A DNA stretch of 64,000 nt from Carposina sasakii (GCA_014607495.2 CP053161.1:5403115-5467114), one strand, 5' to 3'. Counted from the first letter of the stretch, positions 34,021 to 45,406 are shown. Numbers and translations are program-made. Notes: generated from the letters alone by a model not told the origin.

Positions 34021-34139
34021 CGTTGGGTGGCTGGATAAGGGCTATTTCATATAGGGAGACTATGAGACGCCTGCCATTACAATCTACTCCCAAAATTGTT
34101 AGGTGGCAGGCGGTGACTTGCCAACTCATTTCATGGGCC

Positions 34140-34310
34140 CCATGAAACGGCCGCACGCACGGAGCGACAAAGGGGGCAACATTTGGTGAGCGGCTAGGGT
34201 GGAGGGGTGCCCCTGGACTTTAAACCGAAGTCAACTCGCCACCTACGGACGGGCACGCCCAGCCCACCCTCGAGTTGTCATAGCTGTCGCGACTCCACTC
34301 TGCCCGGTAT
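34140..34310. other. GC-rich island, possible LINE 5' region fragment
   Basis: The sequence is far richer in G and C than its surroundings, with no open domain I recognise. Composition suggests a retroelement fragment; that is a guess. Confidence 0.3.
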
Positions 34311-34319
34311 TATTATTAT

Positions 34320-35930
34320 CATACATACTTACATAATACCTATATATAGGTGCGGCTGCTAGTCACCAACAAAATAACTAACCTATGTTTTTAAGCGAAA
34401 TTATGTACTCTTCACAATCCATTAGGATCCCATAAAATCTTAGTTCATTATACGCTTTAGTAAGTAGTGGTATAGCATCCTTACTTCCCCTTTTGTCCCC
34501 TAGTTTTACCAATCTGTGCTTCAGATTGATCATTTCAAAAATTTTAAATGAAACTGACCAAGTAATTGGTGGGATTTTGGGAGAATCTTTCGGCATCACT
34601 CGCTAGTAATCCCCAATTAGCAGGATGGAGGTTCAATAATCCCCCGCTCGTAGGGCTGTGAGCACTCAGAAAGGGTTTTAACGTATTTACCTTGCCTATG
34701 GAATATGGAGATATTTTTATACAATATGAAGTACTGTATCAATTTCGCGAATTAGTCCAGTGTGTTTTTTTTTCATTGTAATGCTTCTACTACTGTACAA
34801 TACATTATTTGGGTGGTTATAAGGTTTTTTAGCAGTAGGTAGATTAAATGGCTGAATTAATGATTTCTGAGTTTTTATTAACTTTGATTAGGTGTGTAGG
34901 TATCTTAAAAACCGTCTCATCTAAGGAAGGTAAATCATTAAAATTTATTTTATAAATATTACTATAAGTAGAGTATTAAGTAGGTATACTCTACTCTAAA
35001 ACTATATACACAACAAAAAAATTCTCTTATTATCCATTAGTTCATATTTTGTAGGTCAAACATACTTAAAAGGAAGCGGAATTTAGGTCACATCATTGTC
35101 AACCTCAGTTAACTATCAATCAATAGCTTTCAATACAATGCTACCACATAGAGTTAACTGACATAATAGTTAGAGTATAACATAATTTAACGATGAATAT
35201 TGAATGACAGCTATTAGCCCTCACTTGAAATAGTCATAGCGGGAAAATCTATTTTATTATTTGCAGTTTTTCAAATATTCTAAACTACGATGTTTCACTT
35301 ATTTCTATACATGCAAAATCCTTTGTTCTGAATAACTGAAAGATCAACGCATAATCTAAACCGTTGATCGTAAACTTAAAGGGTTTTCACTCTTTGCAAG
35401 ATGTAGGTATCCGTTAAGAAAGGATTTTCCAAAATTCTGACAAGAACGGAAATCTACGGGACAAATTAGCGCGGATTAAAACGCGGACATCCAAATAGTC
35501 ATAAACTACATATGTTTCAAAAATACCTATAAAACTTTGAATCCCATAATCGATAATTCGACGACCGAAAAAAAAGTAGCGAATAAAATCATTTACTTCA
35601 GTACATCTGCATTATACATAAAATACGTAGGGTATAACGTAGCTGTAAAGGCCAGAGTGCGCTAGGGCAGCTGTGAAAGACCGTGAGACGTTAGCCCCCA
35701 CTAAAGTCTTTCTACGCACTAAAGGCTTAGAGCGCCAAGCGGTCTAGAACAAATTTACAGCTCTTATCCAACACTGTAGGACTCCCGGAACATTGGACTT
35801 ATCAAGTTTTTGTTTTTCATTTAAAATACACACTTTATGCTATTGTGTTTTATTATTTTACTGGTTTTATTCAATGTTACGAGTATAAAGTTTTTTTTTT
35901 CTTTGTGAAAAAAAAAACCATTATACGAGT
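34320..35930. other. AT-rich sequence without recognised features
   Basis: No gene or clear repeat is seen. 35640-35760 is locally GC-richer and unassigned. Confidence 0.5.
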
Positions 35931-35937
35931 ATCTAAG

Positions 35938-36250
35938 AAACACGAAATTTGAGATTCGAAATCACAATATGTTTATCTTCCAAGATTATTCACTATGGGT
36001 GCGCACACAATCGCCACGAGATTAGAGACGTAGTTAGTGCAAGTACCTGTTTTCACAGTTATGAGTTATCAGATCCGAGGGTCAGTGGAGGGTGTAGGGC
36101 CCGGTGGTGGGCGCACCCATAGTGAATGTTTGAACTTCCGAATTGTAACGCCTAATACAATTTCATTTCCAAGATTATATAAACATTGTTGAGTAGTTTA
36201 ACAATTTCTCCAATAATTCTCCAGGACATTTTCTGTACATGATTTTGTAA
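35938..36250 (+). mobile_element. MITE family G fragment hosting a nested element
   Basis: 35941-35989 and 36179-36250 join to give the family G interior (compare TTTGAGACTCGAAATCACAA at 45722 onward). The nested element occupies 35990-36166. Confidence 0.6.
35990..36166 (+). mobile_element. Short copy of the foldback retroelement (family E)
   Basis: Starts TCACTATGGGTGCGC and ends GCCTAATACAATTTCAT, flanked by TTCCAAGATTAT on both sides (35978-35989 and 36167-36178), a 12-base target duplication. It is internally deleted: most of the left arm and the ribozyme-like loop of the 43628-44112 copy are absent. It is nested in a G-family MITE. Confidence 0.8.
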
Positions 36251-36259
36251 CTTTCACAA

Positions 36260-36790
36260 TCGCATTTTCGAAATAGTCACCATAAAGACATTAAATTTTG
36301 ATTATCTATCTCCAAAATGACATATTACGAAATGCGGATTCTTTATTTCGTTATTTAAAACATACACATAGAACACAGACAATAATTCGCAATTCATAGA
36401 ATCAGCCTGCCTATTCTATTCATTACGAACGTACCACTAAATTCCTATTTCTAAAGATCTTATCCCTAATTCTCCTCGTTAATACGGTTTAAAAACGTCT
36501 TATCATGCTGTGTCAAACTCAGATTCAAAATCCAGTTTCACCTGATAGTCCATTCTAGAGATCCTCTGTCAGCGATGCGGGCATTCATCACGAGATTATT
36601 ACGAATAGCTATCAGGAGTCGGATCGCGTTTCCCTGCCCGTGAATGGTATTACGTGACTTGCCTTAAAGCGATCGGCTCGTGAATAGCCAGCTTTATACA
36701 CGTTTAAATGGATACTATAATGATATATTGTTAATTGTTTTGAAATATGATAGTCCTCCATTTAGTGCTTTAGAGGGATGATTTTCAGAT
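36260..36790. other. AT-rich sequence without recognised features
   Basis: Nothing supported. Confidence 0.5.
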
Positions 36791-36794
36791 TTAT

Positions 36795-37080
36795 ACATAC
36801 ATACATATATTTAATCACGCCTTTTTCCCTTACGGGGTGGGCAGAGCACCAAGGGCCGATAGAACCACATTAGATAGTGCCACTTCTGACCAATTTTGAG
36901 GGTATAGTTGAGATGTACAAGTTCGGTTAGTAGTGATAGGTGGTCAGCCCATCGCCTACAAAACACCAAGACCGTCTTGTCCCTCTACTGACTTGTACAG
37001 TATGCCCTGGAAGAGTAGCAGCTGTAGTATTATACTTTTTATTTCACTCCTAGAGCAGCGTAGAAGAATTAGATTCATTG
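36795..37080 (-). mobile_element. (TATG)n-tailed retroposon, longest copy (family A)
   Basis: Extends further 5' than other copies, through the GACTTGTACAGTATGCCC and AGCAGCTGTAGT blocks that are also present at 3430-3480. Confidence 0.6.
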
Positions 37081-37284
37081 AGATAAGAATAAAATGGGAT
37101 TGTTTTTTTTATCTATCCTCCTGTAAAATTAATGGTAAAGTGATAGGAACAATATAATTATATGTCCTTTATGCTAATCTGCACTAATACAAATGAATGT
37201 AGAGTGCCTTACCTAGTGACGAAACAAATTTACTCCAAGTTTTAAAATAACACTTTATATGGAAACATCTAAGTTAAAACCAGT

Positions 37285-37470
37285 ACTGATGCGCGGGGCA
37301 TTGCTATAATCAGCTGCATCACATTCCATGCATGTCATACAAGTCTAAGATGAACTAGCAAATTGTCACTGACCATTAACATCAGACCCCGCTATACTAA
37401 ACGTGACCACAGGATTTCCTTTATGATCCTGCAGTTCTGCTTCCCCCATTTTGGGAACACAGCCGTGTTT
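37285..37470 (+). repeat. Old interspersed repeat (family F)
   Basis: Contains TGATGCGCGGGGCATTGCTA, then ACCATTAACATCAGACCCCG, then TTTATGATCCTGCAGTTCTG, and ends with GGGAACACAGCCGTGT. Confidence 0.5.
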
Positions 37471-37482
37471 ATATAGGTATAC

Positions 37483-37847
37483 AGGGTGATTTTTGGTCGT
37501 CAACGTTCCCGAAAACTACGGAATCTCCTCATCATCACGATCATTTTTCTCCATGGAAGCATACCTGGGAAGTGTCTGGTTTCCAAAATATTAGGGTCCA
37601 AAGTTGAGTAAATAGACTGTGCATAAATGCACATAGACGCACGTAGTAGAACTTTTTCACGAAAAATAATTAATATCTGTCTATAAAAAAACTAACATAA
37701 ACACTAGACACTATAAATTACGCACGATCAAGGAAATTAAAAAAAATTAAAAAAAAAAAAAACAGCATGTTTTTTGGCATAAACTTACTTTATTTCATGT
37801 ATAGAATACGTGCCCTTCGTTAAAGGTGGCCACAAAAAAACACCCTG
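37483..37847 (-). mobile_element. MITE family D copy, reverse orientation
   Basis: The ends CAGGGTGATTTTTGGTCG and ACAAAAAAACACCCTG are inverted, with TA at both sides. It is the best-preserved complete copy after 14551-14918. Confidence 0.8.
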
Positions 37848-38314
37848 TATATGTAAGTCGAGGTTTAAGTTCGGAGTAAGATAACCGATTTGTACGAAGG
37901 TTTAATCTTTAATCGTTGTTTCTAGACAACTCGTGGTTGGCTCGTGTAGCCAATAAAAAAATTAATATTTTACCTGATTTAATGAAAACTTTCTTAGAAG
38001 TGACTTTTTAGAATTTTCCTCTTGGGCGTTTCTTCGTTGTTTTTCATGAATAATAAATCGGTTTTATTGAAACATGTTTTTGAATTTTAAGTTATTGTTA
38101 AGGACTTAGGTTAATGGCTTAGATGTACGCCTTCCAGTCTGGATTAGTGTAGGATAAATTCCAGTTGCAGGTACCACTTACGGCCATTTACTCTACCATA
38201 TAACAAAAACAATCTCTTTTTTATGAAAACAATTTAAGTTTAAAACTGACAAATGCAAAAAAAAATCATGTTCTTGAAATTGGCTGTTCAATTTATTTCA
38301 TGACTTTTACTCAT

Positions 38315-38740
38315 GAAGAAGGTATAAAAGAGGAGGTGGGACTATGAAGTGAGTCGTGTGACAATCGTGAGGCCATGACGTCATGATAGGGGCGGAGCAT
38401 CAGCGCCAGTGTAACGCAGTAGCTGTGGAACCACACGCTTGTGCTCCGAAATGTAACCGTATTAAAATTACAATGACACTGGCGCTTTTATCAGGGTACT
38501 TTATTGCTAAAACGTAGTATAATATTGCCATCTAGTGATGAGTAATTGCACTAGTAATACAATCTTGAACCATATTGATAATGAGCAAGTAGTTTGACTA
38601 GTCACTACAAGGTGGTTTCTATGTAAATGGGCAGGGCTACAGTGTTCAATGCTCCCCTTGTCCCATACTTCACTCCCGCTCCGCGGCACACTAGTTTTGT
38701 ATGAAAATATACTTACCCGCTACTCCTCTTTTATTTCTTC
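38315..38740. repeat. Possible foldback element with TATAAAAG at one end
   Basis: GAAGAAGGTATAAAAGAGGAG on the left is the inverse of the CTCCTCTTTTATTTCTTC stretch at 38723-38740. Inside, GCGCCAGTGT and ACACTGGCGC (with one base shift) are also inverted. It may be a MITE. The TATA-like word is part of the repeat, not a supported promoter. Confidence 0.4.
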
Positions 38741-39349
38741 TCCATTTTACTATAGCTTTACATTTTATAATACATTTATAATATAAAACGTTACTGTTAT
38801 TATGCGTTTTATTCGAAATGTAATTGCATATTTTTTTATATAATGTAATGATTATTTAGTTGCTCAAAACACGGTACACTTAAGTTATTATCCGATTTAC
38901 TCGATCAGAGATATGTTTCGCTAAAAAATGTGCAATTTTTTCATCTTTTTGTTATCGTTTTTCTACTTCAAGATACGTATCACCAGTCATTAAATAGTTT
39001 TAAGCGCATTAAACTATTTCACACGTCGAATTAACTACACATGTCAAATTATTTTATTAAACCCTCATGGTCCTAAGTACTGACAGTGTAAACTGTGAAA
39101 GTTATTTAATTTGGACCCTAACCAAACAAATGTCAGTCGGTGTGGCGTTTGGTCCAATAAATATGTCACTCTAGAACCCCAAGTTTGTTATTTAGATCAA
39201 ACATATATAAACTAGCGCTGACTACAATTACCCTTACTCGAAACGAAAACCGAATATTGTAAATTCATATGTAATATAATGTACGTATCTTTATGGTGAA
39301 TGTAGGTAGATATATGAGAATGAATCTACAAATTATCGGGATGAAAAAT

Positions 39350-39504
39350 AACGTTTCCAATAATGTAATTTCAAAAAGAGATGGTAAAATTCGTCATCCG
39401 AGTAATTGACCCGGTGGCTCAGTGGTAAGAGCACTGGCACGGAATGCAGAGGTCGTGGGTTCGATTCCCACCCGGGTGAGGAATTTTTTCCATTTCTTTA
39501 TTAA
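39350..39504 (+). repeat. tRNA-like repeat interrupted by piggyBac, left part
   Basis: 39410-39480 is nearly identical to 21477-21547, with a better T-stem (GTGGG/CCCAC). The repeat stops at TTAA (39501-39504), where the piggyBac element begins, and resumes at 42003. Confidence 0.7.
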
Positions 39505-42002
39505 CCCTTGGCATGCCTGGTGGCAAAAACTTACACGCTATGCCTGGTGGGTCTGTCAGACCCAGATATTTATTTAAATTTATTTTGTAGAAATTAAATT
39601 AAGTTACCTGATTTAATACTTTGAATGTATGTTTAACAGGGTAAAGAAGATATAATAATAAAAATCGTATTAGAAATAAACAAACTTTATATACTTTCTT
39701 CAAATTAAACTAAACTCACATTTTTGTCACAAAATTTAAATAGATAAACTTTGATAACATCTTATATGTAATAAAACTAAAGAGATCATATTTAGACTTT
39801 ATGTAATGTAAGGCACTTATATAGACTTAGAGTTACAAATTAAATAATTAGTCTTCATCACCTGCATCATTACTTTGCAGAGCTTTGGTTTGGTAGCACT
39901 TTGCGCATTGAAAAATTGAATGGTCAAGACAAATGTGACTACTACAGGTCTCACAAATGTATTGGGATTTGCGATCTTTTTTCACTGGACAAAACGTGAC
40001 ACCTACGCTTTATTCCAGGATTAGATTTTTTAATAGGTGGGCTATCCTCATCACCAATACGATTGGCTATTCTTTTGCGAAGATCTGTAGAAAGGCGGCT
40101 ATTATTTTTTCTTGACTGCAAATGTTGTTCAACAAGAGCAAGAGCCAAACTTTTTATAAAACTCCGTCGATTACTTTTATCTTCTGGACAGTTCAGCATT
40201 TGGATAATTTTGGCATTTATTCCAGCAGTGTTGAGCATCCAAAAAAATAATGTCAGCGGTCATCTCCTTGAGTTTCGCGATACATCATAAGATCGAATGA
40301 GCTTGTCGACATTGTCTACGCCACTCTTTGTTCGATTGTAGAAGCTTATGATCTCAGGTTTCTGCTTTGAGCCTGTAGCCAGATCGATTTTCATCTGGTG
40401 ATGAAGAGATGAAAGCATAAACATGTTTTTTCTTGGTTTCGGAACATAAGACACCAAGGTCAAATTCTGTTGAAATCCGAACATGGACGAATATTCTTCG
40501 CGCTTTCCAGCTTTGAACTTTTCTGGTATACACGTTTTGTTAGATTTCATTGTACCAACAGCAGTTAGCTTATGATGGGTAAGCAAATGTTCATAAGTAG
40601 AATAACTTGTGAACCAATTGTCCATTGTGATATTTCGCCCTGATTGGGAAATCGGTCTCACAAGACGATCAACAACATCGTGTGGTTTGTTACTCACTTT
40701 ATACTGTCCTTGTGGCTGATCTCCTGCGTAAATTTCTAAATTCAAGGAGTAATAAGTCGATGCATCTACAAGTGCGAAAATCTTAATACCATATTTGGCA
40801 GGTTTACTTGGTAAGTATTGACGAAATTTGCAACGTCCTCGAAATGCCACAAGTTCTTCATCTATTGTCAAATTTTCGAATGGCGTATAATACAACTGGC
40901 AATTAGTAACGAAATCATCAAACATCTTTCTAAATGGTGCCAATCTTTCATTACGTGAATTAACATCAACGAACCTCGTATGATTGACAATAAAAGAAAA
41001 TCTTCTTAGACTCATTGTCATGGCAAAAAGAGCAATACCCGTGCCATCATTGCTCCATAGATCTTGTAAATTTTGTCTAGCCGATTTGTATAACTCTGCT
41101 AAAAAAATTAAACCAATAGTGGCCCGTAGTTCTATCATGGAAATGTTACAATAAGAATATTCATTAGAAGTATTCAAGTTTTCTCGAGTTTTTCGTATCC
41201 TTTCATTTGTATGAAATAATATATCTAATAACATAGACTCATTCACAAATAGATCAAAACATTCTAAAGGAGTTTTTGCATGTTTTGATTGAGCATTTAC
41301 TCCTGGGGTGCCAGTTAAAATATTTTCACTGCGTGTCCGTACATTAGATCTACATGGATTTGCAAACCACATTGTACTGTCTTTACCTTTATATATTCTT
41401 CCTGAAGGCAGTGTCGCTAACGTGGATAAAGGTATATCCATTTCAGAATCTGAAGAAGTTGAACCAGCATCATTAGAAACTAAAATGTCTTCTTCTTCTT
41501 CTTCATAATTGGCTTCTCCGACCTCCTGAGAGACGTCATCAGACTCTTCTCCACTTGAGTTAAATATAATATCATCTTCCCCATTCAATTCTTCTAATAA
41601 TAATTTAGCTATATTGTCGTCACGCAGATATTTCTCCATGTTGAACCTGAAAAATGTTAGAACTACTCGTATTAGTAAATGAGGCGAGTAACTATTTTTT
41701 GACAAAATATACATATGAATTTAAAGCACAAATATCAATTATCACAAGAAAAAATATACATAAGTACTTACTTAATATAGTCACGCCGTATGCCTGGTGG
41801 GGTCTGTGGGACCCGCGCGCGCTTTACGCACGTCCTTCTACGTCGCTAGCTCACTGCGGACTGAGGAAGCGGGCGGAGAACGTTTCGCGGTTAGTAACGG
41901 TCAGCTATCGAAAACGGTTAAACGCCAAATTCAAATTTGAATGAACTATAACGGATCACGCGTTGGTGCGGGTCTGACAGACCCTACCAGGCATGCCGAG
42001 GG
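39505..42002 (-). mobile_element. piggyBac element, 2,498 bp
   Basis: TTAA flanks both sides (39501-39504 and 42003-42006). The ends CCCTTGGCATGCCTGGT and ACCAGGCATGCCGAGGG are inverted with one mismatch. Next to them lie inverted subterminal copies of GGGTCTGTCAGACCC. A single transposase gene runs on the minus strand. Structure, target and gene together are diagnostic of piggyBac. Confidence 0.95.
39848..41639 (-). pseudogene. piggyBac transposase with two lesions
   Basis: DDE-type transposase that cuts and pastes the surrounding element at TTAA. The start is placed at the ATG at 41639 (MEKYLRDDNIAKLL) because the 25 codons upstream look like untranslated leader. An acidic N-terminus precedes the family core from about residue 125. 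Catalytic Asp residues are visible at about D260 (TIDEEL), D340 (TMDNWF) and D442/D445 (GVDNVDK). The frame is then cut by TGA at 40260-40262 in place of a Trp codon, after SRNSRR, and continues in frame. Near 39990-39995 one extra A/T base shifts the frame ahead of the C-terminal cysteine-rich domain, whose CHVC, CETC, HICLDH and CAKC pairs are all still encoded, ending at 39848. With these two defects it should not be active. The domain order and about 597-codon span fit a typical piggyBac transposase. Confidence 0.92.
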
Positions 42003-42030
42003 TTAATAATTATACAAATTATTGTTTGCG
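42003..42030 (+). repeat. tRNA-like repeat, right part after piggyBac
   Basis: TTAATAATT continues the repeat interrupted at 39504. It soon diverges from 21570-21590. Confidence 0.5.
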
Positions 42031-42344
42031 AGGGAAGGTTACAAAATGTATTATTTACTCAATGTTAAATAAAATTAGTTGCCTAACAGGCTGTAACAAA
42101 AAGGATGTCTTCAGCGAAATGACTATTAACTATTACAGCTAACCACTAAGGTTTAGGCACAAAATTGTCCTAATCAACCGAGGAATGTATATTACAATTT
42201 TTAAGAGATTTGGACTCTCAAATTTTTTACTTTTTTCTAGGGCTTTATCACAGAATCTAGCTTAAAATACCCCTTTTTAATATGTCAATATCAAACTAAA
42301 CAAAATAGTAAAAAAACAAATCTTTAGAATAAATGTAAAAAAAA

Positions 42345-42523
42345 TTTGTCAGAACCAGTAAAAGCTACCGCAAAAATCTTATCAGACAACCACCCTATAC
42401 GACTTTGGAATGATCTTTACAATGAGCAAATATATATTTAATTGTCAGAACCAGTAAAAGCTACCGCAAAAATCTTATCAGACAACCACCCTATACGACT
42501 TTACAATGAGCAAATATATATTT
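42345..42523 (+). repeat. Tandem duplication of about 80-97 bp
   Basis: TTGTCAGAACCAGTAAAAGC through GAGCAAATATATATTT occurs twice. The first unit has about 15 extra bases before the ACAATGAGC phrase. Confidence 0.85.
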
Positions 42524-42867
42524 TACGTTTCCACCAGTACGCCGAATTAAACACATCTCAGCTTTGTCGCTTCTACGTGAATAATTTACGTTCAAAACGT
42601 AACGTGCAGATGTTACATAACGTCCGCACAGTTAAAGTTAATTAAATGTAATGGTCGATAATATTTCGGCGTAATGTATCCAATCTCCATGATGGGACTC
42701 GTACTCGGAAATAAACATGGCTTGTTGGTAACATACTGTCGTAAGGATAAGCCAACATTCTTATTTTATACATATATGTTGGATTGTGTTGCTACGGTTA
42801 GAACTAGAGCCTATTTCAGAGATACCTACTTCACAACAGCAACTTTGATTTAGGGATACTGTAGTAG

Positions 42868-43056
42868 CATAGAGAAATAAGATGTAGACATAGAGTGCTA
42901 ATGTCATACTAACAGTTTCGATGCACCATTAGACTTTTCGGTGCCTCACAATTCCAGTCCTTGACACTTAGATTACATTACTATACGTTACAATACATCA
43001 ATACATCGAAACAGTTAGTATGACATTAGCACTCTATGACATCTTATTCCTCTATG
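42868..43056. mobile_element. 189-bp foldback element
   Basis: The left arm 42868-42923 and right arm 43004-43056 are near-perfect inverse copies (CATAGAG, then AATAAGATGT, then GTGCTAATGTCATACTAAC). The loop is about 80 bases, non-coding. A transcript would make a strong hairpin. Confidence 0.8.
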
Positions 43057-43105
43057 GTAGTAGTAAATAACCTGCCTTCTCTAATGCTCGAAATTGATGA
43101 TTGAT

Positions 43106-43447
43106 GATTTTCGTTGCCACCCTTAACGAAGGGTACGTACTCTATACATCAAATAAAGTAAGCTTATGCCAAAAAAAATGCTGGATAACGAAGTAAATTT
43201 TTTTGAAAAAAAATAATTATGTACTTGATCGGGCGAAATTTATAGTGTCCAGTGTTTATGCTAGTTTTTTCATAGACAGATATTTATTATTTCTCATTAA
43301 AAAATCCTGCTACATGCGTCAATGTTTTTGAACCCTAATATTTTGAAAACCAAACACTTCCCAGGTATGCTTCCATGGAGAAAAATGATCGTGATAATGA
43401 GGAGATTCCGTAGTTCTCGGGAACGTTGACAACCAAAAATCATCCTG
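43106..43447 (+). mobile_element. MITE family D copy, left end missing
   Basis: Begins within the family at TTTTCGTTGCCACCC and ends CATCCTG followed by TA. The CAGGGTG terminus is absent. Confidence 0.65.
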
Positions 43448-43627
43448 TATAGGTAGATAGTTTTAAAGAATACTATTCATTTGCGAAAGCTATGTGGCGT
43501 CTAAAGAACATCGAATTCTTTATTTTATAACACGTAAGTATTTTGTTTGTTACAGTTTATAGTCAACACCACATCATATATATGAATATAATAAAGCGTA
43601 CCTTATAATATTAATTATTATTATTAT

Positions 43628-44112
43628 TCACTATGGGTGCGCCCACCACCGGGCCCTACACCCTCCACTGACCCTCGGATCTGATAACTCATAACTGGGA
43701 AAACAGGCACTTGCACTAACTACAATCGCCACGAGAAACCAGACCCGAGCACCTAGCATGCAAGACAATACATTGCACTATTCCGAAATCAAAAACCCAA
43801 CACATTACTTACACAATTTTAGATTTTAGAGTTTCATAATAATTAGTGGTAATCCTGAGGATGCCACGGTTGTTGGCGAAACATATGTAGATTATTTATC
43901 TAGTTTTTGATTTCGGAATAGTGCAATGTATTGTCTTGCATGCTAGGTGCTCGGGTCTGGTTTCTCGTGGCGATTGTAGTTAGTGCAAGTGCCTATTTTC
44001 GCAGTTATGAGTTATCAGATCCGAGGGTCAGTGGAGGGTGTAGGGCCCGGTGGTGGGCGCACCCATAGTGAATGTTTGAACTTCCGAATTGTAACGCCTA
44101 ATACAATTTCAT
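43628..44112 (+). mobile_element. Foldback retroelement with hammerhead-like loop (family E)
   Basis: Starts TCACTATGGGTGCGC and ends GCCTAATACAATTTCAT, flanked by a 13-base TTATTATTATTAT on each side (43615-43627 and 44113-44125). Arms of about 170 bases (43628-43796 and 43903-44073) are almost perfect inverse copies around a 106-base loop that carries the motif at 43850-43894. A 39-base tail follows the right arm. There is no open reading frame, so it is non-autonomous. Length-variable target duplications and a hammerhead motif are features known from Penelope-like elements; that assignment is inferred. Confidence 0.75.
43850..43894 (+). ncRNA. Candidate hammerhead ribozyme (type I)
   Basis: Stem I is TAATC (43850-43854) with GATTA (43890-43894). 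The core CTGAGGA at 43855-43861 fits C3-U4-G5-A6-N7-G8-A9. Stem II is GCCA/TGGC (43863-43866 and 43874-43877), then GAA at 43878-43880. A minimal stem III, ACATATGT (43881-43888), is palindromic, and the expected cut falls after A at 43889. One deviation: a T at 43862 sits unpaired between the core and stem II. The very short stem III is typical of hammerheads in Penelope-like elements and retrozymes, which often act as dimers. Confidence 0.6.
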
Positions 44113-44129
44113 TTATTATTATTATATAA

Positions 44130-45280
44130 AGTCAATTGTTTAAGTGCTATATTATTATGAAAGTAGTTATTATGACTCCTGCAATATTGTTCTCAGAGGT
44201 CGAGATGGTTGTATAAATAGTAGGGTAGAAACTAAATGGTGTCACTTTATTCTTGACAGTTGAGCTTGCTAGTCGTTACTCTGTCCAATTGTAGTTTAAA
44301 ATAAACTACCTCCGTTTGTGTTAAAAAAATGATAATCGTATTGTTTAATTAGATACTGAAATAGCAAGTAAGATAAACAGTGTATATCAAGTGATATGGT
44401 GTTTTCTCCAATAAAATATCGCCAATACTAAAATAAATAAATACTGTGAAATTGCTAAATAAACGGTTGTACATAGTGATCCATAGTTTAACTTCTTTTC
44501 CTGGATATACCACTGCTTCATCAGATTTCCTGTGTGAATAATTTTAAAGCGCCGTTGTTGCTTAGGAGTAGTAGCGAATTCAAGCCTACAATCACCATTA
44601 GGTTTTTTTTAAATAGTAATAATGTTGATATCTATACAACATATTAAGTACTAATTCTAATGTGGCATAGAGTTATGAGTGCATAAGAAAATCATGATGT
44701 TCTTGGTTCAGCCATAGTAAATAAATAGTAGTCTTTAGAAAGTACCCAATTTTGGGATTGGCAAGGCTACGCGTCTTAAACCCCTATTATGTCACTGCTA
44801 GAAATCCGCCCAGTCACTGAATCCTCTTATTAATATCCGTTCGGGAAGAGAGCGGCATGACAACTAATAAATGTCATCAAAAACAAAAGACGCGGCCCGA
44901 ATGACTAAACAATTTTGCGGGAAACGTAATTTGTCAACGGAATAATGGCGTCGGCAATTGTAGAAATTAGCAAGCTTTGTGTGTTAAAATAGAAAATAAT
45001 TGTATTATTTTGTTAGAAGTAGGTAAGAAAGTTACAATTAGGTAAGAGCTATTATTACTCTTTGAAATTGTTTTTCGTAAAATTTATTTACAACTAGACT
45101 TGTTTTCAACCGTTATATCTGTATTTAATTTTTATTACTTCAATATCATAAAACGATGTAGGTCATGTAAATATTGAATTTATATAATATTTATCATGAT
45201 ATCATTTAGTTATAATAAATATTTCATAAAATATAACCTTATTTAAGGTTAAATATATATAAAATCATGTGCTGCCCAAG
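44130..45280. other. AT-rich sequence without recognised features
   Basis: No gene or repeat is supported. Confidence 0.5.
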
Positions 45281-45406
45281 TAGCATGACCTGCGAAACAC
45301 GGTATGATACACCGATTTATCTATAAAAAAATAGCCGCCATGTTGAATTTTGTATAGAGACGATACGATATCCACGATGCGGGTTCATGCTAGGGAGGCT
45401 GATGCT

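Noticed and set aside
38324..38331. TATAAAAG as a core promoter
   Set aside because: The word belongs to an inverted repeat with a partner at 38723-38740 and no gene follows.
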